NCBI RefSeq assembly: GCF_000189415.1
Contig: NC_015144.1
Coordinates: 687,501 to 751,500 of the forward strand
Direction: 5' to 3'
From: Weeksella virosa DSM 16922
Lineage (GTDB): Bacteria; Bacteroidota; Bacteroidia; Flavobacteriales; Weeksellaceae
DNA: 64,000 nt
Part shown: piece after piece, positions 35,607-44,657 of the stretch
Numbering within the stretch: position 1 is the first letter of the stretch
How the letters are laid out: every line of letters begins with the position of its first letter
Position numbers and translations under genes: made by a program
Notes under the pieces: model-generated
What the model was told of the DNA's origin: nothing
Seen by the model: the letters and a program-made list of their open reading frames with translations, nothing else
The model's database searches: none

Positions 35607-37721
35607 TTAATTGTATTTCAGATTATAAAGAAATTTTATAAAATAAGAACGTCCATATCCTAACATCATCCTACTGTTGGCTAACGCATGCCCGTTTGCC
35701 CCTTGTGTCGTATTACGAATGGTTTTTACGTCGAACAAATTTCTTGAACCAAGCACTAATTCTATTCTATTATCGAATAGTCTTTGACGAATAGATGCAT
35801 CCATCCAACTATACGAGTCTTGTACACCTTTCACATACTCTGTTTGCTGATCCAATTGACTTTGTTCTCGAAACAATTCTTGTTTACCATTGTATTTATA
35901 GAAAAAAGAAAAAGTAGTTTTGGTTGATGGTATCAGAAAAGAAGCATTAAGGTTGAAGTTTGTTGAATAAAAATATTTTTCATCAACATTTGCTTCTTCA
36001 GCTAAATTTTGTTTTATACCGGTTAATGAAATTCCTGCGCCGAACTGTAAGGTTTTCCATTTCCAATCCGAACTATAAGTTAGCCCTTGCGTATCATACT
36101 TATCTACATTGATATATTTGTACTTTAGCGGTGATAAACTCAAAGCCATAAGTTCTATTTTATCGCGTAAATGAATTTTCCAGGCAGAAAATTTTTGTTC
36201 ATAAGAAGAGTTTTCCCAATACCATTTTTTTTTCAGATGCAAGAAAAGAGAACTTCCTTTTTCGGGTTTCAAGTCTGGGTTTCCCTGCAAGTCGTGGTTA
36301 ACATCTACAAAGTAAGTAAACAGCTCGTCAAAATCGGGCGTTCTTGGCGATGTTCCAGCAATCACTCTCAACTCAAAATCTTTAGGCAAGAGAATCTTAG
36401 TACTTAAACTTGCCGCGTGCTGGGTATCGAATAAGTTAGAAAGCATGACTCTGTATCCCGGCCGCACAGAGAATTTTGGAGAAAAATTTATTTCGGAAGA
36501 TGCAAAAAAGTCATACGAACTTACCTGACGATCAATCGGATTGGCATAGATATCTTTGCGTTGTGCTGCTTTCCCGAATATTGTATTGATTTCATAACCA
36601 AACTGAAAGTCGAATATCCCTCCCGTCACAACATTGCTAATCGTGGCTTTAGAGTAGATTGTTTCTCGGCTATCGAAGGTAGAAGTGCGCACATCGTTTT
36701 CGGTCTGTGAAGCAATTTGGTATTGATAGTTTTTTTGTTGCCTTCGTTGGTTTTGGTAGGACAAACTCGCATCGTATTGCCACTCATCCGAAATATTTCC
36801 ATTTGCATTGAATAAATTGTACCAACGTTGCGTCTTGAATTCGGTGTCTTCTGCAAGAGCGTTATTGGTTGCTGTTGAAGGCTGTTCGTGCAGTTGTACT
36901 ACTGGATTATAATAGTTTGTTTTTTCATTGAAGTATTCGAGTCGATAAAAAAACTGATGAGCTGCCGTAGCATACCTCATCAAAAACTTACTGCCATTTT
37001 GTTCTTTTGGTAGCCAAGAGTAACCTCTTCCCCCATTGTTTTCGGCATGATGTTTTCCTTTTTTATCATCCCAAAAACCTTTAAAATCATTTCGATTGAA
37101 ATTAAATTCCGTATACCATCTAGGACTGATGGTGTGTCCAATTTTCAGTGATTGTATATGTCGACCTTTATTTTTCAGATTATATTCATCGTTCACAGTT
37201 TCTTCTTGTACAAATGCAGAAATGTCGACCTTACCTCTCGCATTCTTTCGGGTAATAATATTGATAACTCCTGCCAATGCATTGGCACCATAATCCACTC
37301 CCATAGCACCTTCTACAATTTCTATCTGTAGAATATCATCTAAATGAAGCTGTGTCAAATCGGTATGATTTCCTAAACCTTCGTCGTTGAGCAGTGGAAT
37401 ATTATCGACCAATACTTTGAAATACTGCCCACCCATCCCGAACATGCTTACCGATGATTTCCCAGTATTTGGACTACTTATCACGGTGAGATTGAGTGTT
37501 TGATTGAGCACATCGGCCAAGTTATTAGCAGCTAAACGATCAATCACATCTCGGTTGAGTACTTTTACTTCATAGATCGATTTCTTTACCGATTGTTTGT
37601 TGTATTGTCCAGACACGATGATTTGTTCTAATTCTATTGGGTTAGAGATAATAGAATCTTTGGTCTGAGCAAAAGTAGCCTGAAACACAACTCCCGATAT
37701 AAACAAAAACAGAAACCTCAT
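35607..37721 (-). CDS. hmuR: TonB-dependent heme receptor, HmuR-like
   Basis: 704 aa. A signal peptide (about 1-19, ends TFAQ) is followed by a short N-terminal region, the plug domain (about 45-158: NNLADVLNQTLNLTV, GMGGQYFKVLVDNIPLL, EIVEGAMGVDYGANALAGVINI) and a 22-strand type barrel. Heme receptors carry FRAP and NPNL boxes with a conserved His between; here the matching loop reads PRTP (459-462), His476 and NPDL (481-484). A TonB box cannot be named. With the two downstream HmuY-like genes it forms the outer membrane part of the heme system. No carboxypeptidase-like N-terminal extension is present, so it is not a SusC-type protein. Confidence 0.85.
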   Translation of the reverse strand: MRFLFLFISGVVFQATFAQTKDSIISNPIELEQIIVSGQYNKQSVKKSIYEVKVLNRDVIDRLAANNLADVLNQTLNLTVISSPNTGKSSVSMFGMGGQYFKVLVDNIPLLNDEGLGNHTDLTQLHLDDILQIEIVEGAMGVDYGANALAGVINIITRKNARGKVDISAFVQEETVNDEYNLKNKGRHIQSLKIGHTISPRWYTEFNFNRNDFKGFWDDKKGKHHAENNGGRGYSWLPKEQNGSKFLMRYATAAHQFFYRLEYFNEKTNYYNPVVQLHEQPSTATNNALAEDTEFKTQRWYNLFNANGNISDEWQYDASLSYQNQRRQQKNYQYQIASQTENDVRTSTFDSRETIYSKATISNVVTGGIFDFQFGYEINTIFGKAAQRKDIYANPIDRQVSSYDFFASSEINFSPKFSVRPGYRVMLSNLFDTQHAASLSTKILLPKDFELRVIAGTSPRTPDFDELFTYFVDVNHDLQGNPDLKPEKGSSLFLHLKKKWYWENSSYEQKFSAWKIHLRDKIELMALSLSPLKYKYINVDKYDTQGLTYSSDWKWKTLQFGAGISLTGIKQNLAEEANVDEKYFYSTNFNLNASFLIPSTKTTFSFFYKYNGKQELFREQSQLDQQTEYVKGVQDSYSWMDASIRQRLFDNRIELVLGSRNLFDVKTIRNTTQGANGHALANSRMMLGYGRSYFIKFLYNLKYN

Positions 37722-37757
37722 GCGTAATTATTTATAATTAGTCTACATAAATTTTAA

Positions 37758-37787
37758 CAAATATAATATTATTTTTAATCATTCCAA
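37758..37787 (-). promoter_or_regulatory. Promoter of the hmuR-hmuY unit with an AT palindrome
   Basis: On the minus strand TTG (37787-37785), a 19-base spacer and TATATTTG (37765-37758) match the Bacteroidota consensus; the -7 element ends 36 bases before the start codon. A perfect palindrome ATAATATTAT (37763-37772) sits on the edge of the -7 element, where a repressor could act. Confidence 0.65.
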
Positions 37788-37815
37788 ATAAAAATTACGA
37801 AAAATGTTTTTTTAG

Positions 37816-37858
37816 AAAAAAAACTAGCTCAACTATATATAGCTGAGCTAGTTTTTAT
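37816..37858 (-). terminator. Terminator after rarA
   Basis: Arms AAACTAGCTCA / TGAGCTAGTTT with T runs on the minus strand. It separates rarA from the hmuR promoter. Confidence 0.85.
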
Positions 37859-37875
37859 TGATATCTTTAACCGTG

Positions 37876-39150
37876 TTAATACTTATTCTTCCAGCGTGCT
37901 TTCATTATTTGTTGATCGACTTGTTCTCGTTTATTATTGCCAGGTTCGTAGAAAGAAGTTCCGGTCAATTCTTCTGGCAGAAACTCTTGGCAGACAAAAT
38001 TCTCATCATAATCATGCGCATACAAATAGTTTTTGCCGTAATCCATATCTTTCATCAACTTCGTTGGCGCATTGCGTAAATGCAAAGGCACAGACAAATC
38101 TCCTGTTTCTTTCACCAATTGTTGAGCACGATTAATCGCCATATAAGTCGAATTACTTTTAGGTGAATTGGCCAAATAAATAGCACATTGACTAAGAATA
38201 ATTCTACTCTCTGGATAACCAATAACACTTACCGCCTGAAATGTGTTGTTTGCCAAAATAAGTGCAGTAGGATTAGCGGCACCGATATCTTCCGAAGCAG
38301 CAATTAGCATTCTACGTGCAATAAATTTCACATCTTCCCCACCTTCTATCATACGTGCCAACCAATAAACCGTTGCTTGCGGATCAGATCCGCGAATTGA
38401 CTTTATAAAAGCGGATACAATATCGTAATGTTGTTCTCCGGTTTTATCGTATCTAGCTGTATTTTGTTGTATTCTTTGTTGCACCGTTTCATTCGTAATG
38501 ATTATTTCTTCATTCTCACCAAAACTATTCACAACCAACTCAAAAGCATTTAATAATTTCCGAGCATCTCCTCCCGAAAAACGAATCAAAGCATCGGTTT
38601 CATCAAGACGAATCTTTTTGGTAGACAAGAGATTATCTTCTTGTATTGCTCGAAACAAAAGATCTTCTAAATCTTCTTTCACTAAAGCATGCAATGTATA
38701 GACTTGAGCGCGTGATAGCAAAGCTGGAACCACCTCGAAACTTGGATTTTCGGTCGTTGCACCAATCAACGTAATATATCCTTTCTCGACTGCACTTAAC
38801 AAACTATCTTGTTGAGATTTATTGAATCGATGAATCTCGTCTATAAAAAGAATTGGATTTTTTTCGGTGGTGAATAGGTTCTGACTTTTTGCTTTATCTA
38901 TCACCTCTCGTACATCTTTCACTCCTGCATTAATAGCACTTAACGTATAAAAAGGGCGATTCGATAATTCTGCAATCAATTGAGCCAAAGTTGTTTTTCC
39001 TGTTCCTGGTGGCCCCCAAAAAATCATAGAAGCAATCATGTCATGCTGCAGCATCATCCGAATAGGTGCATTTTCACCTAACAAATGCTTCTGATTAATA
39101 TACTGATCCAATGATTTTGGTCGCATTCTTTCGGCTAAAGGTGCTATCAT
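37876..39150 (-). CDS. rarA: Replication-associated recombination protein A (MgsA/RarA AAA+ ATPase)
   Basis: 424 aa. The N-terminal [22 protein letters not shown] is the family start. Walker A GPPGTGKT is at 46-53, Walker [10 protein letters not shown] is at about 101-109 with D104-E105, and sensor residues lie in GATTENPSF (about 133-141). The C-terminal half ([42 protein letters not shown]) forms the tetramer domain. RarA acts at stalled replication forks with SSB. A -7 element TAACTTTG lies upstream at 39175-39168. Confidence 0.94.
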   Translation of the reverse strand: MIAPLAERMRPKSLDQYINQKHLLGENAPIRMMLQHDMIASMIFWGPPGTGKTTLAQLIAELSNRPFYTLSAINAGVKDVREVIDKAKSQNLFTTEKNPILFIDEIHRFNKSQQDSLLSAVEKGYITLIGATTENPSFEVVPALLSRAQVYTLHALVKEDLEDLLFRAIQEDNLLSTKKIRLDETDALIRFSGGDARKLLNAFELVVNSFGENEEIIITNETVQQRIQQNTARYDKTGEQHYDIVSAFIKSIRGSDPQATVYWLARMIEGGEDVKFIARRMLIAASEDIGAANPTALILANNTFQAVSVIGYPESRIILSQCAIYLANSPKSNSTYMAINRAQQLVKETGDLSVPLHLRNAPTKLMKDMDYGKNYLYAHDYDENFVCQEFLPEELTGTSFYEPGNNKREQVDQQIMKARWKNKY

Positions 39151-39167
39151 ATCGAACTATTTTTTAT

Positions 39168-39175
39168 CAAAGTTA
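39168..39175 (-). promoter_or_regulatory. -7 promoter element upstream of rarA
   Basis: TAACTTTG on the minus strand fits TAnnTTTG, 17 bases before the rarA start. No well-spaced TTG is seen. Confidence 0.35.
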
Positions 39176-39267
39176 CGGATTATCACCAAAAATTCATCGC
39201 GACACAAATCGACGCTAAGCTTTTGAATATTTGTTATACGGTTATATAAATTATAAAAACAATAATC

Positions 39268-39603
39268 ATGAAAGAAGCATTGGAACAAGCCTTATTAATT
39301 TGCAAAAAACACGAAAAATTGGTGAATGATTTGTTGTATCATAATCTGGATAAAAACACTTACAAAAAGAAACTTTCCCTGTGTTTATCTATAGAACGAG
39401 AAATGCAACTATTTTTAGCGGACGTGGCCGAGCATAAATTCGAAATTATTTTGGAAAAAGAAAGCATGAATATTTTTTATTATTTACAAAAATACTTTTT
39501 GCATTTACACGAAAAGAATACCTCGGATTTGTACAAAAAAAATCCTCGAATAAGAACGAGAATTATAAACAACAAAATAGAAACGATACAAATAAGTTTT
39601 TGA
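39268..39603 (+). CDS. Small helical protein of unknown function
   Basis: 111 aa, Lys- and Leu-rich, predicted from composition to be largely helical. No signal, membrane segment or known motif is seen. LADVAEHKFEIILEKESMNIFYYLQKYFLHLHEK (about 50-83) is the most regular part. It lies between the divergent rarA gene and the thioredoxin-like gene, with a 43-base gap to the latter. It could be a lineage-specific gene. Codon use looks like its neighbours. Confidence 0.55.
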   Translation: MKEALEQALLICKKHEKLVNDLLYHNLDKNTYKKKLSLCLSIEREMQLFLADVAEHKFEIILEKESMNIFYYLQKYFLHLHEKNTSDLYKKNPRIRTRIINNKIETIQISF

Positions 39604-39646
39604 TTTACCACAAAAATTCTTGTACTTTGTCATAAAATATAGAGTT

Positions 39647-40159
39647 ATGAGATTAATGTTTTTTGTGAGTATGTTTTTCTTTTTAGTGAATGCAAATTTA
39701 TCTGCGCAAAACACGATCGAAAAAAATATTTATCAACCCGAAGCTAATGCAGAGGAGCAAATCAACCAAGCGATTGCTTTGGCTAAGAAAGAAAACAAAC
39801 ATGTTTTTGTGCAAATAGGTGGAAATTGGTGTCCGTGGTGTCTAACTTTTAATCATCTTTTGACCACGAATGAAGAGCTAAAAAATACGCTCAGAGACCA
39901 CTACAAGGTTGTGCATCTGAATTATAGTAAAGAAAACAAAAACCTTCCGATGTTGGCTAAACTTCGACATCCAGAGCGTTTTGGTTTTCCGGTTTTTGTA
40001 ATTTTAGACGGGAATGGAAAATTACTTCACACCCAGAATTCTGCATATTTAGAGAATAAAGATGGTACAACTGGGCACGACCCAAAAATTGTCAAAGATT
40101 TCTTAGAGGCTTGGACCTACAAAGCATTAGATCCAGCTACGTACGAATCAAAAAAATAA
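39647..40159 (+). CDS. Exported thioredoxin-fold protein with a CPWC site
   Basis: 170 aa from the ATG at 39647; an upstream in-frame ATG at 39620 would place nine polar and basic residues before a clean signal peptide ([20 protein letters not shown]). The active site CPWC is at about 62-65 in GGNWCPWC, and the cis-Pro loop is [14 protein letters not shown]. The CPWC site and the length point to a periplasmic DUF255/thioredoxin_7-like reductase or isomerase. Substrates are unknown. It lies 10 bases before yidD. Confidence 0.82.
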   Translation: MRLMFFVSMFFFLVNANLSAQNTIEKNIYQPEANAEEQINQAIALAKKENKHVFVQIGGNWCPWCLTFNHLLTTNEELKNTLRDHYKVVHLNYSKENKNLPMLAKLRHPERFGFPVFVILDGNGKLLHTQNSAYLENKDGTTGHDPKIVKDFLEAWTYKALDPATYESKK

Positions 40160-40169
40160 AAAATTCTTC

Positions 40170-40397
40170 ATGCGAAAGATTCTTATCTATCCTTTTGTTT
40201 TTTTGGTCAGACTTTATCAAGTGATGCTTTCGCCTTTGCTTGGTAGTAATTGTCGTTTCCAGCCAACTTGCTCATCCTACATGATACAAGCATTGCAAAT
40301 GCATGGTTTACTAAAAGGACTATATTTGGGTACGAAAAGAATTTTACGTTGTCATCCTTGGGGAGGCAGCGGTTATGATCCTGTTCCAAAAAAATAA
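40170..40397 (+). CDS. yidD: Membrane protein insertion efficiency factor YidD
   Basis: 75 aa. The three-cysteine core [15 protein letters not shown] (about 28-42) and [14 protein letters not shown] (about 60-73) are the family signature. YidD assists YidC in membrane insertion; it is usually next to rnpA or yidC but stands apart in many Bacteroidota. Here it precedes lgt by four bases. Confidence 0.94.
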   Translation: MRKILIYPFVFLVRLYQVMLSPLLGSNCRFQPTCSSYMIQALQMHGLLKGLYLGTKRILRCHPWGGSGYDPVPKK

Positions 40398-40401
40398 CAT
40401 T

Positions 40402-41292
40402 ATGCCAATACATCTTTTTTCATTTATTACCTGGGATCCAAGTCCATATTTAGTCGATTTAGGCTTCCTAAAAATTCATTATTACAGTCTTTGTTGGATT
40501 CTTGCCTTTGTTATCGGTTGGTACATGATGGCGAAAATCTTCCGACAAGAAAACGAAAAGAAAGAACTACTCGACCCTTTATTTTTGTATGTTTTTATAG
40601 GTTGTATTTTAGGGGCTAGGCTAGGAGAGTTTATATTTTATGACCCGAAAGCATTTATCGATCGCCCCATAGAAGTATTGCTCCCCGTTGCTTATAGTCC
40701 AGGACATACAGCTTTTGGTTTTTTACAAGATTACGAATTTGTAGGTTTCCAAGGACTCGCTAGTCATGGTGCTGCTTTAGGAGTGATTATATCGGCTTAT
40801 TTTTTTTCTAGAAAATATCTTAAAAGAAGTGCTTTGTGGATTCTCGACCGAATTGCAGTAGTTGTTCCTTTAGGAGGAGCAGCTGTACGTTTTGGTAACT
40901 TCATGAATTCTGAAATTGTCGGCAAACCTTCTGATTTGCCTTGGGCAGTGAAGTTTTTAGCACAAAGTTCCTCATACGGTGAAGTAGTTCCTCGTCATCC
41001 AGCGCAATTATATGAAGCATTAGGCTATATAATTTTAGGGTTTATTATGTGGACTTTGTACCAAAAAATACAATATCGGAAACAAATGGGTGCTTTGCTT
41101 GGCGTGTTTTTGTTCTTTTTATTTCTGATTCGTTTTATTGTCGAGTTTTTTAAAGAAAATCAAGGCAAGGAAGCTGTGGCAGAAACCATAAATGTAGGAC
41201 TGAATAATGGACAAATCTTGAGTATTCCCTTTATGCTAATCGGATTGTACTTATTTATCAGCTCGAAAAACAGGATATTTAACCGAGCATAA
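40402..41292 (+). CDS. lgt: Prolipoprotein diacylglyceryl transferase
   Basis: 296 aa from the ATG at 40402; the ATG at 40375 overlaps yidD and adds nine residues. About seven membrane helices. The catalytic segment contains GLASHGAALGVIISAYFFSRKY, and the Lgt signature is RFGNFMNSEIVGKPSDLPWAV, with the R/N/E residues in place. R..PAQLYEA follows. It adds diacylglycerol to the lipobox cysteine of prolipoproteins, including the lipoproteins HmuT, the HmuY-like lipoprotein and others in this window. Confidence 0.95.
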   Translation: MPIHLFSFITWDPSPYLVDLGFLKIHYYSLCWILAFVIGWYMMAKIFRQENEKKELLDPLFLYVFIGCILGARLGEFIFYDPKAFIDRPIEVLLPVAYSPGHTAFGFLQDYEFVGFQGLASHGAALGVIISAYFFSRKYLKRSALWILDRIAVVVPLGGAAVRFGNFMNSEIVGKPSDLPWAVKFLAQSSSYGEVVPRHPAQLYEALGYIILGFIMWTLYQKIQYRKQMGALLGVFLFFLFLIRFIVEFFKENQGKEAVAETINVGLNNGQILSIPFMLIGLYLFISSKNRIFNRA

Positions 41293-41348
41293 AAACTTAT
41301 TTTGTTCAACCAATAAAAGATAGTTAGTTTATGCGAAACTAATTTTTA

Positions 41349-41356
41349 TACCTTTG
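41349..41356 (+). promoter_or_regulatory. -7 promoter element upstream of mscL
   Basis: TACCTTTG matches TAnnTTTG, 48 bases before the start codon. Confidence 0.45.
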
Positions 41357-41404
41357 TATATTAAAAAAATTATTTTTCATTACCAATCGTAAAACTTTTA
41401 CATT

Positions 41405-41788
41405 ATGGGATTTATCAAAGAATTTAAAGAATTTGCTGCTCAAGGTAGCGTTATCGACCTTGCTGTCGGTGTGGTAATTGGTGGTGCTTTTGGCAAAATT
41501 GTCACATCTCTTGTCGACGATATTATTACACCTGCCATCCTTAGTCCTGCACTAAAAGCGATCCATGCAGAAGAGTTAGAGAAGCTTGTAATTCCTGGTA
41601 CAGCAATCAAGTATGGTAATTTTATTTCGGCTTCAATTTCTTTTATTGTAGTAGCATTCGCATTGTTTTTATTAATCAAAGGAATCAACCAACTAAAGAA
41701 ACCTAAAAAAGTTGAAGAAGAAGCTCCGGCAGCTCCGTCACAGGAAGAATTATTAGCAGAAATAAGAGATTTATTGAAAAATAAATAA
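41405..41788 (+). CDS. mscL: Large-conductance mechanosensitive channel
   Basis: 127 aa, the usual length. The first helix and TM1 are FIKEFKEFAAQGSVIDLAVGVVIGGAFGKIV (about 3-33), with the conserved glycine-rich gate. TM2 is SASISFIVVAFALFLLIKGIN (about 77-97), followed by the cytoplasmic bundle EEELLAEIRDLL. It opens under membrane tension and protects against osmotic downshock. Flanked by its own promoter element and a terminator. Confidence 0.95.
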   Translation: MGFIKEFKEFAAQGSVIDLAVGVVIGGAFGKIVTSLVDDIITPAILSPALKAIHAEELEKLVIPGTAIKYGNFISASISFIVVAFALFLLIKGINQLKKPKKVEEEAPAAPSQEELLAEIRDLLKNK

Positions 41789-41800
41789 ACTGAATTATAC

Positions 41801-41835
41801 AAAAAAACGGTTACAAAAAGTAACCGTTTTTTTAT
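41801..41835. terminator. Bidirectional terminator between mscL and ompP1-like gene
   Basis: AAAAAACGGTTAC / GTAACCGTTTTTTT with a short loop lies between convergent genes, with T's on both strands. Confidence 0.88.
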
Positions 41836-41865
41836 TGTATAGTTTATATTCTGAGTTGTCTGCTA

Positions 41866-43239
41866 TTAGAACTTCCAACCCAAAGTTACTAAATAACTAT
41901 TGTTGTTGTTTTTTACTTCGCCACTGTTTAAAGCCAAATTTACAGATGATTTACCATCCACAAAATGGCCACCTATCGGCATTACATATTTCTGATTCGA
42001 GTATTGATAAGCTGCATCTATAAAGAAACCTCCAAAATCATAACCAAACCCGAAGCTTACACGATTTAGGTTGCCTAGGTACATATTTTTGTAGTTATTG
42101 GCTATCGTGATTGTTTGCCCTTGATCGTTGATACCTTCGGTAAATATAGTTGCATCTTTGATTGAAGATTGCACATATGTGTATCCTGCACGAACTTTAA
42201 ACTTGTCGTATCGATATTCACCTCCTATGCGAACTTCACTACTGTTATTTACATTATCGTCTATGAACTGATTGGCACTTCGTAAGTTATTATCCGAAAA
42301 ATTTATCATTTTATTGAAGTGCTGGGTATAATCTATATCAAATGCGAAAGATTTCCCAATAACAAATCCAAGAGATCCCACCATTCTACCACCCGATTGA
42401 AGTTTATAATTTGAGTAATAAATGTTATTCATTCCTGCATCATCTACTCTGAAATATTCTTCATCTACATTATACCACACCGGAGTATGAAAGGCTAAAC
42501 CTGCTCGCAGATTCTGGTTCAATTTTCCGATAACCCCCAATCCAAAAGAAAAGCCTTGCCCAATTTCCGAGTATGGCGCACCGTCTAAATTCATATAAGA
42601 AACAGCTCCATTGGGTGCAACATCCGAATAAATGATAGAGTTGTTATAATTGGTTTCATGAAAATTGAAGTTTGCTCCTAAAAATAGTCGATCTTGATAA
42701 GATGTACCAAAATTGAGGGTAAATTTGGTTTTATAACCTGAAACTCCATCATAAAAACCATTCATTTTATAGGCATTCCCTTGATCATCGTACGTAGCTA
42801 TTTTTGCATTAGGCCCAAACACGACTTCGTTATCTAGCTGCTCATTTAGAAAAATAAAACCAAGCACAAAACGATTCCAATCCTCCGATCGTGTATTGAA
42901 CACTAAGGTTCCTCCTGCTTGACTAAAATCGAACGTGTTATCTTCCGATGTGACCACCTTATCCATTTGAGTTTTATTTTTATAAGCTTTTACGGAAGCC
43001 GTAAAGGCTACTTCAGAAGATATTGCTACACCTGTACCTGCAGGATTTTGTTCGGTAGAGTTTATTTCACCCCCCAACGCACCATTTGCACCTGCCATGG
43101 CTACACTTCTGGCAGAACCTGCCTGAACTCCTTCCCCGTAAAAACGAAGGGCATTGGTCGGATATTGCACATTATAGTCCTGCGCCCATACATTTGAAAA
43201 GCCTATTGCAAAGAATAGGCTCAATGTTATTTTCTTCAT
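41866..43239 (-). CDS. OmpP1/FadL-family outer membrane transporter
   Basis: 457 aa. A signal peptide (about 1-19, ends NVWAQ) is followed by a FadL-like N-terminal hatch: ARSVAMAGANGALGGEINSTEQNPAG (about 43-68), and a beta-barrel ending in VTLGWKF with a terminal aromatic residue, as in outer membrane proteins. FadL channels take up long-chain fatty acids or other hydrophobic compounds; the substrate here is not known. It is 28 bases after the gene for an aromatic-rich lipoprotein and is probably in the same operon. Confidence 0.87.
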   Translation of the reverse strand: MKKITLSLFFAIGFSNVWAQDYNVQYPTNALRFYGEGVQAGSARSVAMAGANGALGGEINSTEQNPAGTGVAISSEVAFTASVKAYKNKTQMDKVVTSEDNTFDFSQAGGTLVFNTRSEDWNRFVLGFIFLNEQLDNEVVFGPNAKIATYDDQGNAYKMNGFYDGVSGYKTKFTLNFGTSYQDRLFLGANFNFHETNYNNSIIYSDVAPNGAVSYMNLDGAPYSEIGQGFSFGLGVIGKLNQNLRAGLAFHTPVWYNVDEEYFRVDDAGMNNIYYSNYKLQSGGRMVGSLGFVIGKSFAFDIDYTQHFNKMINFSDNNLRSANQFIDDNVNNSSEVRIGGEYRYDKFKVRAGYTYVQSSIKDATIFTEGINDQGQTITIANNYKNMYLGNLNRVSFGFGYDFGGFFIDAAYQYSNQKYVMPIGGHFVDGKSSVNLALNSGEVKNNNNSYLVTLGWKF

Positions 43240-43267
43240 ATATTAACGTTATCTCTTTCAATTATAC

Positions 43268-44557
43268 TTATCTTCTTGTTCCTCTTGCTCCTCCACCTAT
43301 AGAACTTCTAGATGTACCTATCGAACCACTTCCCATTGATGAACGAGAAGGTTGTGAATAAGTAGGAGAACGTTCTAATGATGAAGATCTTGGCGTCATA
43401 TTCCCTCTATTGGTTGGATACGATGACGAACGTGGCGTAGAAGAACGATCGTATTGTGGTGAGGTTCTAATGGTAGAGCCACTTCTTGTTGGTTGTTGTG
43501 TTGATCGAATCTGACTACGATCTACTTGTGGACGAACGACACGATCTGTAGAACGAACTGGAGCAGAATTCGTGTTCATTTGCTCTGCCTCTGTACGAAC
43601 AGGTCTTGTTGTTCTGATGGTTTGATTCTGTGATGCACGTATCGGTCTTGTTGTCTGCATAGTTTCTTGCTGAGAACTTCTTATCGTACCAGTAGCATTA
43701 TTTCTTATTGTTGAAGAAGCATTTCTATCAGGGCGTATAGTTTCTCTTACATTGCTATTAGACGAACGAATTGTAGAGTTTACTGCACCCGAACGAACTG
43801 CAGACGAACTATTGCGTAACGTACCAGAGTTATGATTGATTATTGAACGCCCGTAATCGCGATTGGTAGCACGTATTCCAGGTCGAGAGCCCGCATATGC
43901 TCTTTGCCCATAACGCGGATAGTAACCATAGTAACCGTTATAATAACTACCATAACCATAGTAACCATAGTACGGATATCCCCAATTTCCGTAACCACCC
44001 CAATAATAATAAGGTGAATACCAAGGATTCCATCCCCATGCATAGTATGGTATGTACCAAGAGTACCAACCCCAATGTCTATACCAAGGGTAGTAACCTA
44101 GCCCGTAATAATTCCATCCGAAAGGAGAATACCAAAAAGAATTTCCCCAATAATTGACTTGGACATCTACCCCATCGTATCTACCCCAATCTGTAGTTGG
44201 CTCTAATGAAAAAGTCTGGCTTCCGTAATATCCAGGGTTCGTGTAAATATTTACGGTTTGATTTTTCTGCTTATATTCAGTGGCATCTGCTTTGGTTACC
44301 GAATCATCATAAAACAAATCTTCTGCTCCATTTCCATTGGCATCAAAATAAGCACCACCAATCCTAATCATTCCATCATTAGCATTGTTTTCTGCTTCTG
44401 CTTGTGCCAACGTTTTATCACTAGAAGGATTATAATAAACCCCATCGGTTTCTACACCACCCACTGATTGGGTTGCACAAGAAACCAATCCTAAAAATAA
44501 AACAAAAGAACTAGTTATTTTTAGAATTTTTTTGGTAATGTTATAAAACTTATCCAT
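43268..44557 (-). CDS. Lipoprotein with an aromatic-rich region and an R/S/T-rich tail
   Basis: 429 aa from the ATG at 44557, which gives a lipoprotein signal with Cys27 (LVSC); an earlier in-frame ATG at 44608 adds 17 residues before it. Three zones are seen: a moderately ordered part (about 28-135), an extremely Tyr/Trp/Gly-rich stretch at about 136-216 with [17 protein letters not shown]-type runs, and a basic tail (217-429) with many repeats of TIR, TRP and RSS words. No enzyme motif is visible. Proteins of this kind sit next to OmpP1-like genes in Flavobacteriia and have been misnamed after the adjacent proS. It probably lies at the outer membrane; role unknown. Confidence 0.75.
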   Translation of the reverse strand: MDKFYNITKKILKITSSFVLFLGLVSCATQSVGGVETDGVYYNPSSDKTLAQAEAENNANDGMIRIGGAYFDANGNGAEDLFYDDSVTKADATEYKQKNQTVNIYTNPGYYGSQTFSLEPTTDWGRYDGVDVQVNYWGNSFWYSPFGWNYYGLGYYPWYRHWGWYSWYIPYYAWGWNPWYSPYYYWGGYGNWGYPYYGYYGYGSYYNGYYGYYPRYGQRAYAGSRPGIRATNRDYGRSIINHNSGTLRNSSSAVRSGAVNSTIRSSNSNVRETIRPDRNASSTIRNNATGTIRSSQQETMQTTRPIRASQNQTIRTTRPVRTEAEQMNTNSAPVRSTDRVVRPQVDRSQIRSTQQPTRSGSTIRTSPQYDRSSTPRSSSYPTNRGNMTPRSSSLERSPTYSQPSRSSMGSGSIGTSRSSIGGGARGTRR

Positions 44558-44562
44558 AATTG

Positions 44563-44591
44563 TTGTTTTAATTAATGTTGTACTATTTTTG
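44563..44591 (+). promoter_or_regulatory. Promoter of proS
   Basis: TTG at 44563-44565, an 18-base spacer and TATTTTTG at 44584-44591 fit the consensus. The start codon is 66 bases downstream. A divergent -7 match TATATTTG (44649-44642, minus strand) lies in the leader and may serve the lipoprotein gene. Confidence 0.6.
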
Positions 44592-44657
44592 CAAATAGAT
44601 ATTGGCAATTTTTATACCAATTCTACCAAACAAACTATATACAAATATACGAAATTT

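Noticed and set aside
43268-44557. The aromatic-rich region as a DNA repeat array or sequencing artefact
   Set aside because: The DNA words vary while the reading frame stays open throughout, and the protein has a proper lipoprotein signal, so it is a coding low-complexity region.
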